Positions 48,954 to 57,470 of a stretch of DNA of 64,000 bases are shown piece after piece (position 1 is the first letter of the stretch; every line of letters begins with the position of its first letter). A program made the translations under genes and the position numbers. The DNA is from Leifsonia sp. PS1209. GTDB taxonomy: Bacteria; Actinomycetota; Actinomycetes; Actinomycetales; Microbacteriaceae. The notes under the pieces are model-generated. The model saw only the letters and a program-made list of their open reading frames with translations. It searched no databases and was not told the DNA's origin. Location: assembly GCF_012317045.1 (NCBI RefSeq), contig NZ_CP051154.1:2976001-3040000 (forward strand). Direction: 5' to 3'.

Positions 48954-51095
48954 TCACTCGTCGTAGCAGATGCCCAGGGTGTCGAGCCGACCATCGACGA
49001 CGGCCGGGCCTCCGACGATGGTGATGCTGTTCACGCCGGTGGCGAACCCACGCGCGAGGGCGTGAGGCACGCAGCCGGACGTGAACGCATACACGGGAGC
49101 GTGTTGCGCGGCGGCGAGCACGGCTCCGCTCATCGCATCGGGGAAATCCAGCCCGGATGCGATGAACGCCGACGTGGCGTGCGGGAACGCCGACGTGGCC
49201 AGAGCGACGGACGTCGCGAAGCGGTCGGCGCCGGCGACCCGCGTGGCCGGGGCGAGCTTTCCGAGGGCGGCGAGGACCGTATCCGGAACAGCACTCCGTC
49301 CGCCGACCACCACGATCCGCGCCGGATGAAGGCGGGTGATCGCCGCAGCAGTGGATGCGGAGACACCGGGCGACGCCGGATCGACGAGCAGCAGCGGGTC
49401 GCCGCCCGAGCCTGCCGCCGCCCCGGCCCCGAGCGCGTCGGGGAACGCCGCGCCCGAGGCGATGTACACGGTGTTCGCAGAGTGGAACACCGCTCCCACC
49501 AGTGTGTTCGCCGTCTCGTACCTGGTGGCTCCCGACCGGCGTTGCACCGTCGCTGTCGGCAGAAGCGCGCGCACCGACCGCTCGACGGCGGAGCCGATCG
49601 ACGATGTCCCTCCCGCGATGACGACGCGCGTGGGCGCCAGGGCTTTCAGTTCGGCAGCGGTGGCCGTCGGCAGACCACCCGGCGTCGTGAGGAGCAGCGC
49701 TGCGTGCTCGGCTGCCGCGGCCGGTCCCGCCGCGAGCGCGTCGGGGAAGTTCGTCCCTGCCGCCAGGTAGACGACGGAGGTGTGGGAGGGGAAGGCTCGC
49801 TTCGCCACCGCGACCGCCGTCTCGTACCGGTCGTCCCCCGCCAGCCTGGTCACGGTGGCAGGAGAGAGCGTGTCGATCGTCGTCACCCCGGACGGGAGAG
49901 CGGCGATCTGCTCCCACGGGCCGTCGGCGCTGACACCCCACGCACCCACGTACGCGCGCGGGTCCGTGACGATGGCGCGCTCCGACGCGATCGAGCCATC
50001 CATACGGTACTGGCGCCCTCCACCTTTCCCCCAGAGGGTGCCGTCCTGCTCAAGGTCGATTCCATCCCCGTCGGCGAATCGGGTGATGTGCCCGTCCTCG
50101 CTGACCGCGTAAACACCCAATTGCGCCGGGCTCGAATCGGGTTGGGCCACCAGGATCGTGTGCGTGCCAGGCAGCCAGAGCGAGGGGTACACACTATCGA
50201 CCGGCTCCGCGAAAACCGGATGCCACGACGGCATACCGAGGCGGTGCAGCATCGTGTGACGCGCGTCAACCGGGGTCGCGTAGAAGCCCTGCCCGCCCGT
50301 TTGCACGAGGTGCGCGGCGTTCGTGGCGATCGTTGTCGCGGAGCCGTCCGCGTTGACGCGTTCGATCGTGTCGCCCGATGCCGTTGTGAAGTTGAAGTAT
50401 TCGACCCCGTCGGCCTGGAAGGGGCGCGCGAGCTCCGGCGCATCGACCGTGACCGTGTGCCCGTCAGGGAACATCCCGATCATGCCGTGGTACAGGAAGA
50501 ACGCCCAGGCGCTCCCCGCAGGACCGTTCGCGGACGGGGTGTACTGATCGATCATCGGCGCATCGCCCGTGTGCTCGAATCGCGTCTGCGTCCCGTCTGG
50601 TGCTATCCGCACCGCCGCCCAGCCGACGGGGTGGAATTGGATCACCCACGCCGCACCATCGTCGGCCGCGACGATTCCTGTGTCGGCGCCCCCCTGAATC
50701 GGGAACGTCGCGAACGAACCGTCCGGTGTCACGCGTGCGACCACCGCCGGAACGCTCGACTCCAGCCACAGCGAATGGTCGACCCCTGTCGCCGTCGCCA
50801 CCCGTCTCCAGTCGATGCCGGCGGGGAGCGCGTGGGTCACCAGCGCCCCGTGCACGACGGTCTTCAACGCGGACCCGTCCACCCACCACGGCTGGCCGCC
50901 TGGACCGCTGAGCAGAGGGGTGTCCGGGGGCATCGTCGTCCCAGGAACCGGGACGGGCATCGCCACGTCCGTCGTCGTTGCCTGATCGGCAGCCTGCGCG
51001 GCGGGAGCCGTCGACAGCGCCGCGAGCGGCACGCCGCCGACGATCACCGCCGCGACGATCCCGACCCGCATCCACCTGTGTCGCCGAGCTGCCAT
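48954..51095 (-). CDS. Secreted cell-wall-binding-repeat protein with N-terminal propeller-like region
   Basis: 713-residue exported protein. A signal peptide ends near APAAQAADQ. Residues about 60-410 show repeated WxxDGS/VTPDGSFATFP-like and IAPDGTQTRF-like strands, suggesting a beta-propeller (Vgb-like) domain. The C-terminal 300 residues contain three CW_binding_2 repeats, each opened by VTRLAGDDRYETAVAVA, VQRRSGATRYETANTLV or ATRVAGADRFATSVALA. These repeats anchor proteins to cell-wall polymers in other Gram-positives. The ATG at 51095 is the only start consistent with the signal peptide. Confidence 0.85.
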   Translation of the reverse strand: MAARRHRWMRVGIVAAVIVGGVPLAALSTAPAAQAADQATTTDVAMPVPVPGTTMPPDTPLLSGPGGQPWWVDGSALKTVVHGALVTHALPAGIDWRRVATATGVDHSLWLESSVPAVVARVTPDGSFATFPIQGGADTGIVAADDGAAWVIQFHPVGWAAVRIAPDGTQTRFEHTGDAPMIDQYTPSANGPAGSAWAFFLYHGMIGMFPDGHTVTVDAPELARPFQADGVEYFNFTTASGDTIERVNADGSATTIATNAAHLVQTGGQGFYATPVDARHTMLHRLGMPSWHPVFAEPVDSVYPSLWLPGTHTILVAQPDSSPAQLGVYAVSEDGHITRFADGDGIDLEQDGTLWGKGGGRQYRMDGSIASERAIVTDPRAYVGAWGVSADGPWEQIAALPSGVTTIDTLSPATVTRLAGDDRYETAVAVAKRAFPSHTSVVYLAAGTNFPDALAAGPAAAAEHAALLLTTPGGLPTATAAELKALAPTRVVIAGGTSSIGSAVERSVRALLPTATVQRRSGATRYETANTLVGAVFHSANTVYIASGAAFPDALGAGAAAGSGGDPLLLVDPASPGVSASTAAAITRLHPARIVVVGGRSAVPDTVLAALGKLAPATRVAGADRFATSVALATSAFPHATSAFIASGLDFPDAMSGAVLAAAQHAPVYAFTSGCVPHALARGFATGVNSITIVGGPAVVDGRLDTLGICYDE

Positions 51096-51168
51096 GATGC
51101 CCCCATCGCCCGCACCGTGCGGCCCCGTTCAATCTAGCGGCACGGAAGGGCGCCCGTGCACCAAGCGA

Positions 51169-51630
51169 CTACGCGCACTCCTTCTGCACCGCGGTGAACT
51201 TCGCGGCCAGCTCCTGCGCCTTCGACGTGATCTGGTTCACGTCGATGCTCGCGGGGTCCTTCATCACGCCCTTGAGGTAGGTCGAGTACGCGTGGACAGC
51301 CGTGGATGCGTCGCTCGTCAGGGCCTTGACCTTCTCGTTGGTGACCTTGGCGTCGAGGTCGGCGACCTTCTGGTCGACCTGGTCGAGGACGGCGAGGGAC
51401 TTGGCCGGGTCGTCCGTCGAGACCTGGCTCTGCAGGGAGGCGACGTCGGTCAGGCCGCCCTTCACGATGGCGCAGGCGGCGTCGTGGGTCTGGTTCGAGG
51501 CCTGAGCGGCCTTCGTCTGGGTCGGCGACGGGCTGGCGCTCGGGGCTGGACCGGACGTGCATCCTGCCAGCGCGACGGCTGCGATGATGGCGGCCGACAC
51601 GGCCAGAGACGATCGGATGGCGTTTCCCAC
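51169..51630 (-). CDS. Small lipoprotein, helical
   Basis: 153-residue lipoprotein. GTG at 51630 with GAGGGG upstream, hydrophobic segment and lipobox VALAGC, then a Ser/Pro/Thr linker. The mature part is rich in Ala, Lys, Asp and Gln and probably forms a helical bundle with two cysteines (DAACAIV near residue 55 and the C-terminal KECA) that could pair. No family recognised. It lies downstream of icd behind a strong terminator, so it has its own promoter. Confidence 0.7.
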   Translation of the reverse strand: MGNAIRSSLAVSAAIIAAVALAGCTSGPAPSASPSPTQTKAAQASNQTHDAACAIVKGGLTDVASLQSQVSTDDPAKSLAVLDQVDQKVADLDAKVTNEKVKALTSDASTAVHAYSTYLKGVMKDPASIDVNQITSKAQELAAKFTAVQKECA

Positions 51631-51689
51631 GGTTCCCCCTCGGATTCCGTTCCCCCGCGATGGCGGAACGCGACACCACGATACAGAAA

Positions 51690-51719
51690 GGCCCGGCGGA
51701 TGCGTGCATCCACCGGGCC
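51690..51719 (-). terminator. Terminator after icd
   Basis: Stem of 13 pairs with one mismatch: GGCCCGG, GGATGC, two-base loop GT, GCATCC, CCGGGCC. It lies 20 bases after the icd stop. Confidence 0.75.
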
Positions 51720-51739
51720 CTCCCACCCTGCGTCGAGCT

Positions 51740-52954
51740 CTAGCTCAGGCGAGCCTTGAGGTTCTCACCGAGGGTCGCGAGGAACTCCTCGGTGGTCTGG
51801 TACGGCTGGTCCGGGCCGACGAGGAGCGCGAGGTCCTTCGTCATCTTGCCCGACTCGACCGTCTTGATGACCACGTCTTCGAGGGTGTGCGTGAAGTCGA
51901 TGAGCTCCTGGTTGCCGTCGAGCTTGCCGCGGTGCGCGAGGCCGCGCGTCCAGGCGTAGATCGAGGCGATCGGGTTGGTCGACGTGGGCTTGCCCTGCTG
52001 GTGCTGGCGGTAGTGGCGGGTGACCGTACCGTGTGCAGCCTCCGCCTCGACGACCTTGCCGTCCGGGGTGGTGAGCACGGAGGTCATCAGGCCGAGCGAG
52101 CCGAAGCCCTGCGCGACGGTGTCGGACTGCACGTCGCCGTCGTAGTTCTTGCAGGCCCAGACGTATCCGCCCTCCCACTTGAGGCTGGATGCGACCATGT
52201 CGTCGATCAGACGGTGCTCGTAGGTGAGCCCGGCCGCCTCGAACTTCTCCTTGTACTCGGTGTCGAAGACCTCCTGGAACAGGTCCTTGAAACGGCCGTC
52301 GTACGCCTTGAGGATGGTGTTCTTGGTCGACAGGTAGACCGGATACTGGCGGTCGAGACCGTAGTTGAACGACGCGCGGGCGAAGTCGCGGATCGACGCA
52401 TCCTGGTTGTACATGCCCATCGCGACACCGGCGCCCGGCGCCTGATAGATCTCGAAGGACTGGGCCTCTCCGCCGTCGGCCGGCTGGAAGCTCATCGTGA
52501 GCGTGCCGGGGCCGTCGAAGGTGAAGTCGGTGGCGCGGTACTGGTCGCCGAACGCATGACGGCCGATGACGATCGGCTTGTTCCAGCCGGGCACCAGGCG
52601 CGGGATGTTCGAGATGATGATCGGCTCACGGAACACGACACCACCGAGGATGTTGCGGATCGTGCCGTTCGGGCTGCGCCACATCTTCTTCAGGCCGAAC
52701 TCCTCGACACGCGCCTCGTCGGGCGTGATCGTGGCGCACTTGACGCCGACACCGTGCTTCAGGATGGCGTTCGCCGCATCCACGGTGATCTGGTCGTCGG
52801 TCTCGTCGCGCTTCTCGATGCCGAGGTCGTAGTACTCGAGGTTCACGTCGAGGTACGGGTGGATGAGGGAGTCTTTGATCGCCTGCCAGATGATGCGAGT
52901 CATCTCGTCGCCGTCGAGTTCGACGACGGTGCCTTCAACCTTGATCTTGTCCAA
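51740..52954 (-). CDS. icd: NADP-dependent isocitrate dehydrogenase
   Basis: 404-residue TCA-cycle enzyme of the homodimeric, eukaryote-like IDH type, oxidising isocitrate to 2-oxoglutarate. Typical blocks: [33 protein letters not shown] (substrate binding), [20 protein letters not shown] (metal aspartates) and [17 protein letters not shown] (NADP binding). Translation begins at TTG 52954 with AGGAG five bases upstream; no ATG fits the conserved N-terminus. Monocistronic by context. Confidence 0.96.
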   Translation of the reverse strand: MDKIKVEGTVVELDGDEMTRIIWQAIKDSLIHPYLDVNLEYYDLGIEKRDETDDQITVDAANAILKHGVGVKCATITPDEARVEEFGLKKMWRSPNGTIRNILGGVVFREPIIISNIPRLVPGWNKPIVIGRHAFGDQYRATDFTFDGPGTLTMSFQPADGGEAQSFEIYQAPGAGVAMGMYNQDASIRDFARASFNYGLDRQYPVYLSTKNTILKAYDGRFKDLFQEVFDTEYKEKFEAAGLTYEHRLIDDMVASSLKWEGGYVWACKNYDGDVQSDTVAQGFGSLGLMTSVLTTPDGKVVEAEAAHGTVTRHYRQHQQGKPTSTNPIASIYAWTRGLAHRGKLDGNQELIDFTHTLEDVVIKTVESGKMTKDLALLVGPDQPYQTTEEFLATLGENLKARLS

Positions 52955-53088
52955 TGGATCTCCTGTGGTCTGTGCCGTTTTTCAGCCGTCGACAGCTTAC
53001 CCGAGGCACGCAACTATCTTGACATCGAGACAAATTCCCTCAGCGGATCGGCAGGCTGCGCGACTATGCCAGCATCCCTCGCGCACGT

Positions 53089-53094
53089 TACCCT
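53089..53094 (+). promoter_or_regulatory. -10 element for leaderless GNAT gene
   Basis: TACCCT, then TTCGAT, then the ATG at 53101. No ribosome binding site is present. Confidence 0.5.
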
Positions 53095-53100
53095 TTCGAT

Positions 53101-53553
53101 ATGGCTGAGTTGAGACTTGAAGAGTTGAGCGCGTCGAACGTTGTGGCGGCGAACGCTCTCACGCTGAAGCCGGGCCAGGAGCAGTTCGTCGCTCCTGTGT
53201 CGTACTCGGCCGCGGCCGCCGTCACCAATCCGCAGACCTCCTGGCAGCGCGTCGTCACCGACGGCGACGAGGTCGTCGGGTTCATCATGGGCAACTTCGA
53301 CCCGGAGGCCGAGCACGAAGAGTTCCGCTCGATCCTCTGGCGCATCAACGTGGATGCGGACGACCAGGGTCGCGGCATCGGCACGTTCGCGGTCCACTCG
53401 CTCGCCGACGAGGCGCGCAACCGCGGGCTCTCGCGGCTCTACGTCATCTGGGAGCCCGGCGAGCTCGGTCCTGAGCAGTTCTTCCTCCGCAGCGGCTTCC
53501 AGCCCATCGGCGAGACCCAGTACGGCGAGACGATCGGTGCCCTCGAGCTCTGA
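53101..53553 (+). CDS. GNAT-family N-acetyltransferase
   Basis: 150-residue acetyltransferase resembling the spermine/spermidine acetyltransferase (BltD/PaiA-like) group. Acetyl-CoA is bound by the DADDQGRGIGTFAV loop near residue 83. An N-terminal LEELSASNVVAANALTL and C-terminal LRSGFQPIGETQYGETIG are also typical. Transcribed with the following alkyltransferase-like gene, which it overlaps by 17 bases. Substrate inferred only at family level. Confidence 0.85.
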   Translation: MAELRLEELSASNVVAANALTLKPGQEQFVAPVSYSAAAAVTNPQTSWQRVVTDGDEVVGFIMGNFDPEAEHEEFRSILWRINVDADDQGRGIGTFAVHSLADEARNRGLSRLYVIWEPGELGPEQFFLRSGFQPIGETQYGETIGALEL

Positions 53554-53911
53554 GCGGAGCGGCGCGACCGGCGACGGCCGCACGGACGACGACGGCCGCA
53601 CCGACGACGACGCCCAGCCGTTCGTCGAGCGCGTCCTCTCCGTTGTCGAGTCGATCCCGTCCGGCAGGGTGATGACCTACGGCGACGTGGCCGCCACCCT
53701 GGGATCGCGCGCCGCGCGCATGGTCGGCCAGATCATGGCCTACTACGGCAGCGGCTACCCGTGGTGGCGCGTGGTGCGGGCGAGCGGTCACCCTCCCGCC
53801 AACCACGAGCACATCGCGCTGCAGTACTACCGCGCGGAGGGCACGCCCCTCCTCGGCGGGGGAACGGCCGCGTACCGCGTCGACCTGCCGGCCGCCCGAT
53901 ACACTCCATAG
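53537..53911 (+). CDS. Alkyltransferase-like (ATL) DNA-binding protein
   Basis: 124-residue member of the MGMT C-terminal-domain family. SGRVMTYGDVAATLGSRAARMVGQ is the recognition helix region (first 20 shown of family pattern), but the active-site PCHRV is replaced by PWWRV, with Trp where the acceptor Cys should be. Such ATL proteins bind O6-alkylguanine and direct nucleotide-excision repair instead of removing the alkyl group. The GTG at 53537 overlaps the GNAT gene. An acidic DDDGRTDDDA tail precedes the domain. Confidence 0.85.
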   Translation: MPSSSERSGATGDGRTDDDGRTDDDAQPFVERVLSVVESIPSGRVMTYGDVAATLGSRAARMVGQIMAYYGSGYPWWRVVRASGHPPANHEHIALQYYRAEGTPLLGGGTAAYRVDLPAARYTP

Positions 53912-53995
53912 CAGGGTCATCCCAGCGACCGATGCACTGCTCAGCTTGATCGTGTTGACTGGTGAGGTCTGTCTACCGCACCTTCAGGAGTCTTC

Positions 53996-54415
53996 GTGCA
54001 CCGTATCCGTCTCGTCGGTCTCGCCGCGTCTGCCGCCGTCCTCGCCGTGACCCTCTCCGGATGCTCTGTCGTCGCCGCGTTCGTCCCTCACGTCGACGCG
54101 GCGATCTACGACTCCGCCAAGGAGTTCAAGGCGGCATCCACCGCCGCGTTCGGGTCGCCGACGTTCGTCCCAGACGACGCCACGATCATCCGGGTCGACT
54201 ACGACACCAAGGGCGCGGGCGCCATCCTCACGTACGCGTCGAAGACGCATTTCGTCGCGGGCACCTGCGAGAAGCCGGCGCCCATCCCGAAGCCGACGGT
54301 GCAGGACAGCTGGTGGCCGGTCGACGGCATCCCCGCCCAGGGCGTGAGCTGCCCGGGCGGCTGGACGGCGTTCCTCATCGGCGATCAGGTCTACGCGGCG
54401 ACGCCGAAGAACTAG
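53996..54415 (+). CDS. Small lipoprotein of unknown function
   Basis: 139-residue lipoprotein. GTG at 53996 follows AGGAG by five bases. Signal region LAASAAVLAVTLSGC gives a lipobox ending SGC. The mature part has two more cysteines (TCEKP and SCPGG) and a Trp-rich DSWWPVDGIP loop. No family recognised. It may follow the ATL gene but an 84-base gap suggests its own promoter. A hairpin overlapping its stop ends the transcript. Confidence 0.7.
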   Translation: MHRIRLVGLAASAAVLAVTLSGCSVVAAFVPHVDAAIYDSAKEFKAASTAAFGSPTFVPDDATIIRVDYDTKGAGAILTYASKTHFVAGTCEKPAPIPKPTVQDSWWPVDGIPAQGVSCPGGWTAFLIGDQVYAATPKN

Positions 54416-54433
54416 CGGGAACGCATCCCGCTA
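54413..54433. terminator. Bidirectional terminator at convergent 3' ends
   Basis: Perfect 8-base arms TAGCGGGA and TCCCGCTA around ACGCA; the first arm begins at the stop codon of the lipoprotein gene. It also lies eight bases past the histidine kinase stop on the other strand. Confidence 0.7.
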
Positions 54434-54440
54434 CTGCCCG

Positions 54441-56225
54441 CTACTCCGCGCTCTGCGCTGCGTGCGGTGCGGGGATGGTGAGCTCGATGATCGTCCCGAG
54501 CCCCGCGACGGACTGAACCTCCGCGTGCCCGTCGACGGCCTCGACGCGGTCGCGGATCCCGCCGAGCCCTCCCCCCGGTTCGACGCGGGCTCCGCCCTGG
54601 CCGTCGTCCTTCACGACCACCGTCACGGTCCCGTCCGTCCGGCTCACGCTCACCGAGCAGTTGCGCGCCTGCGAGTGCTTCGCCGCGTTCGCGAGCGCTT
54701 CCGACACCGAGAAGTAGATCGTCTCCTCGATCACGTCCGGCAGCCGGTGCGGCACGTCGACGTGCACCTCGACCGGGAGATGGCTGCGGTTGGCGAGCTC
54801 TTCGATCGCCGACGCCAGGTCGCCGTCGGTGAGCACCGTCGGGTGGATGCCCCTCGCCAGCTCCCGCAGCTCCCGCAGGGCGTCCGCCAGTTGGGTGGAT
54901 GCGCGCGCCAGGTCGTCTGCGAGCTCGGCGCTCCCGGCCGTCTCGGCTTTCGCCGTCGCGATCCGCAGGCTGATGGCGAGCGAGACGAGCTGCTGCTGCG
55001 ACCCGTCGTGCAGGTCGCGCTCCAGCCGACGCCTGGCGAGGTAGCCCTCCTCGACGATGCGGAGACGCGACTCGCGCACCTCCTGCAGGGTGCGCTCGAG
55101 CTTCTGCCGCAACCGGTCGTTGTCGACGGAGAGCAGCAGGGCGGAGGACACCGCATCCAGCAGCCTGTCGTCCTGACTGAGGGCCACGTCGTGCTCGATC
55201 AGCGCGATCGGGCCCTGGTCGGAGTCGATCGTGAGGGTGGAGCGGCCAGGCCGCTGCGGTCCGCCGCCATCGGCGATGCGTTCGCCGTCGCTGGTCTCGA
55301 AGCCCTCCAGGTGATCGTCCCACCAGTAGACGCGCAACGAACTGTCGTGCAGCGTGCGGGCGAGGCTCGACTCCCAGAGCGCCCTGTCGACTCTGTCGCG
55401 GGCGACGATCACCAGGTCGGCCACCCTCGATCGCAGTCCGCGCGCGTAGAGCACGCCGCCGACGTACGACGGCGGGATGAGCGCGATCGCCAGCGGAGGC
55501 ACGAACTGCAGCCAGCCGCTGTCCCAGCCGAGGGTGAAGCTCACTGAGTCCTGCACGGTGCCGTAGCACCAGAGCAGCAGCGCGAGCGGCATCACGAACG
55601 CCACCCTCCGTGCGGGCAGGGTCGACTGGAACCAGCGCATCGCGAGCCTCACCGCGACGGTCAGCAACAGGGCGAGCCCGGCCAGCCGCCAGCCGACACC
55701 GAACCAGAAGTCCGCTCCGTCGCTCGGGACGATCGCGTACGCGTTCGGGACGCACCCGCACTCGGCGGGCGTCGGCGACGAGAACAGCAGGATGCCCGCG
55801 AAGCGCACGAGGAAGGCGACGGACACGGCGATGACGATCCAGCGGTCGAAGCGCGAGACGATTCTGCCGGTCGGATACGACAGCACCAGGATCCCGACCA
55901 GCACCGCCCACAGGTCGGTCACGCCCTCCAGCAGCGGCCACAGCCAGCCGATGTCCCTGACGATCGGATACCAGGCGCCCGCCGCCCAGAACAGGGATGC
56001 GCCGACCATCAGCCACCCGGCGATGGGACTGCGCACCACCTTCCACGCGACGATCGCGCATCCGGCGTAGACCAGCGCGACGAGCACGAACACGATCGCC
56101 CAGCCGATGCCCTGCGGGCGCGGCCCGTAGTCGCCGGTCATGGCGCTCACGATCTGGGCGACGACGTTTGCCGCGACCGCGATCACGACGGCGAGCGAGC
56201 GGAGCCAGAGTCGCGCGGCCCTCAT
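54441..56225 (-). CDS. Membrane sensor histidine kinase (NarX/LiaS-type)
   Basis: 594-residue two-component sensor. The N-terminal half has about eight hydrophobic helices (to residue ~270), then a GAF-like linker. The HisKA_3 dimerisation box has the phosphoacceptor His in ARRRLERDLHDGSQQQLV near residue 415. The HATPase domain has SEALANAAKHSQA and VVVKDDGQGGA plus GGIRDRVEAVDG. Start ATG 56225 lies 19 bases after the LuxR-type regulator stop, so the regulator comes first in the operon. The signal is unknown. Confidence 0.92.
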   Translation of the reverse strand: MRAARLWLRSLAVVIAVAANVVAQIVSAMTGDYGPRPQGIGWAIVFVLVALVYAGCAIVAWKVVRSPIAGWLMVGASLFWAAGAWYPIVRDIGWLWPLLEGVTDLWAVLVGILVLSYPTGRIVSRFDRWIVIAVSVAFLVRFAGILLFSSPTPAECGCVPNAYAIVPSDGADFWFGVGWRLAGLALLLTVAVRLAMRWFQSTLPARRVAFVMPLALLLWCYGTVQDSVSFTLGWDSGWLQFVPPLAIALIPPSYVGGVLYARGLRSRVADLVIVARDRVDRALWESSLARTLHDSSLRVYWWDDHLEGFETSDGERIADGGGPQRPGRSTLTIDSDQGPIALIEHDVALSQDDRLLDAVSSALLLSVDNDRLRQKLERTLQEVRESRLRIVEEGYLARRRLERDLHDGSQQQLVSLAISLRIATAKAETAGSAELADDLARASTQLADALRELRELARGIHPTVLTDGDLASAIEELANRSHLPVEVHVDVPHRLPDVIEETIYFSVSEALANAAKHSQARNCSVSVSRTDGTVTVVVKDDGQGGARVEPGGGLGGIRDRVEAVDGHAEVQSVAGLGTIIELTIPAPHAAQSAE

Positions 56226-56244
56226 CCCGGCCCCTGTCCCTGCC

Positions 56245-56928
56245 TCAGACGTCCCGGCCGAGGAAGCGCAGCACGGCGAGCACGCGCCGGTGACCTTCCG
56301 CGGAGTCCTCGACGTCGAGCTTCGACATGATGTGGCCGATGTGGGACTCCACCGTGCGCAGGCTGAGGTGCAGGTCGGCCGCGATGCCGGCGTTCGACTT
56401 GCCTTCCGCCATCAGCCGGATCACGTCGCGCTCCCTGGCAGAGAGCGTGTCGAGCGACACCGTCGCCGACCGAGCCGAGACAAGCAACTGCACGACCTCC
56501 GGGTCGACCACCGAGCCGCCCGCCGCGACGCTGCGCACGGCGTTGACCAGGGTGTTCGCGTCGGCGACGCGGTCCTTCAGCAGATATCCCGTGCCGCTTC
56601 CCGCGCTCATCGCGCGGATCGCGTACGAGGCCGTCGTGTACATCGACAGCAGCAGCACCCCCACCTGGGACCCGGATGCGCGCAGCTCTTCGAGAGCGCG
56701 CAGCCCCTCGTCCGTGTGGGTCGGCGGCATCTTGATGTCGAGCACGACGGCGTCGATGTCCCGGTCGCTGTCGACCACGGCCAGAAGCTCCTCCGCCGAG
56801 TCGACGGAGGCGACGACGTCCAGCCCGCCCGCGCGCAGTATCTGTCCGATCCCTTCGCGGAGCAGTACCGCGTCATCGGCGACAGCGACACGCAGCGAGC
56901 GCGGCTCACTGCTGATTCCCGCGACCAC
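56245..56928 (-). CDS. NarL/LuxR-family response regulator
   Basis: 227-residue response regulator. Receiver domain with acidic pair VADDAVLLREG, phosphoacceptor Asp in AVVLDIKMPP and Lys in YLLKDRV. C-terminal LuxR helix-turn-helix DTLSARERDVIRLMAEGKSN with LSLRTVESHIGHIMSKL. The GTG at 56928 follows TAAGGT and six bases, so it is probably leaderless as well as read through from the receiver-only gene four bases upstream. Partner of the downstream sensor kinase. Confidence 0.93.
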   Translation of the reverse strand: MVAGISSEPRSLRVAVADDAVLLREGIGQILRAGGLDVVASVDSAEELLAVVDSDRDIDAVVLDIKMPPTHTDEGLRALEELRASGSQVGVLLLSMYTTASYAIRAMSAGSGTGYLLKDRVADANTLVNAVRSVAAGGSVVDPEVVQLLVSARSATVSLDTLSARERDVIRLMAEGKSNAGIAADLHLSLRTVESHIGHIMSKLDVEDSAEGHRRVLAVLRFLGRDV

Positions 56929-56932
56929 GCGC

Positions 56933-57280
56933 TTACCTTAGCAGGCTGCGAATCGCCTCGCCGCTCAGTTCTGCTTTGCTGATGAAGCCCTCTGCCCCGC
57001 TGTCGGCGACGCGGTGCCCGTAGTCGCGCACGGAGCGACTGGAGGTGAGCACGACGGCGGCCCCCGTGGCGTGCATGGCGGAGACGAGTTCGAACCCGCT
57101 GGTGTCCGGCAGGGCGATGTCGAGGAGCACCACGTCGGGGGTGAGTCTGCGGCTCAGCTCGACACCGCGAGCTCCCGTGTCAGCGTCCCCGACGACCGAG
57201 AACTTCTCCAGTTTCAGCAGTTCTGCCGCCTGTGCACGGAAGCGCGCGTGGTCGTCGACGATCACAACGCGGAGGCACAT
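56933..57280 (-). CDS. Receiver-only response regulator
   Basis: 115-residue stand-alone receiver domain. VVIVDDHARFRAQAAELL gives the acidic pair, LLDIALPDTSG the phosphoacceptor Asp, LTSSRSV the switch Ser/Thr and FISKAELSG the conserved Lys. No output domain follows. ATG at 57280 is used; an in-frame ATG at 57292 would add four residues. Upstream of a NarL regulator and a sensor kinase, it may compete for or buffer phosphate flow (inference). Confidence 0.85.
   Translation of the reverse strand: MCLRVVIVDDHARFRAQAAELLKLEKFSVVGDADTGARGVELSRRLTPDVVLLDIALPDTSGFELVSAMHATGAAVVLTSSRSVRDYGHRVADSGAEGFISKAELSGEAIRSLLR
56935..56940 (-). promoter_or_regulatory. -10 element for leaderless response regulator
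   Basis: On the minus strand TAAGGT, then AAGCGC, then GTG at 56928. The element overlaps the stop codon region of the upstream receiver gene. Confidence 0.45.
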
Positions 57281-57301
57281 GCCGACAATCATCGCCGAAC
57301 G

Positions 57302-57313
57302 CGCTTTCGAAAG
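57302..57313. promoter_or_regulatory. Perfect 12-base palindrome upstream of receiver gene
   Basis: GCTTTCGAAAGC, ending 22 bases upstream of the receiver start. Its CTTTCG/CGAAAG halves resemble the galactose operator at 11400-11415; whether this is functional or chance is open. Confidence 0.4.
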
Positions 57314-57406
57314 CATCCGTGCCTCCACGCAAACGAATGGGGTGGCCCCCCGGATGTGGGTCACACCCCCCAGGGCCAGCATGTGAGTAAGCCGACCAGA
57401 ACCCGA

Positions 57407-57438
57407 GGGATGCCGCCCGGCCCGACGAACGGCATCCC
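57407..57438. promoter_or_regulatory. 9-base inverted repeat upstream of pseudo-decarboxylase gene
   Basis: GGGATGCCG and CGGCATCCC pair perfectly across 14 bases, ending 32 bases before the ATG at 57471. Operator or leader hairpin. GAGGAGAAAGG then provides the ribosome binding site. Confidence 0.5.
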
Positions 57439-57470
57439 ACTGGCCGACACCCAGAGCGAGGAGAAAGGCC

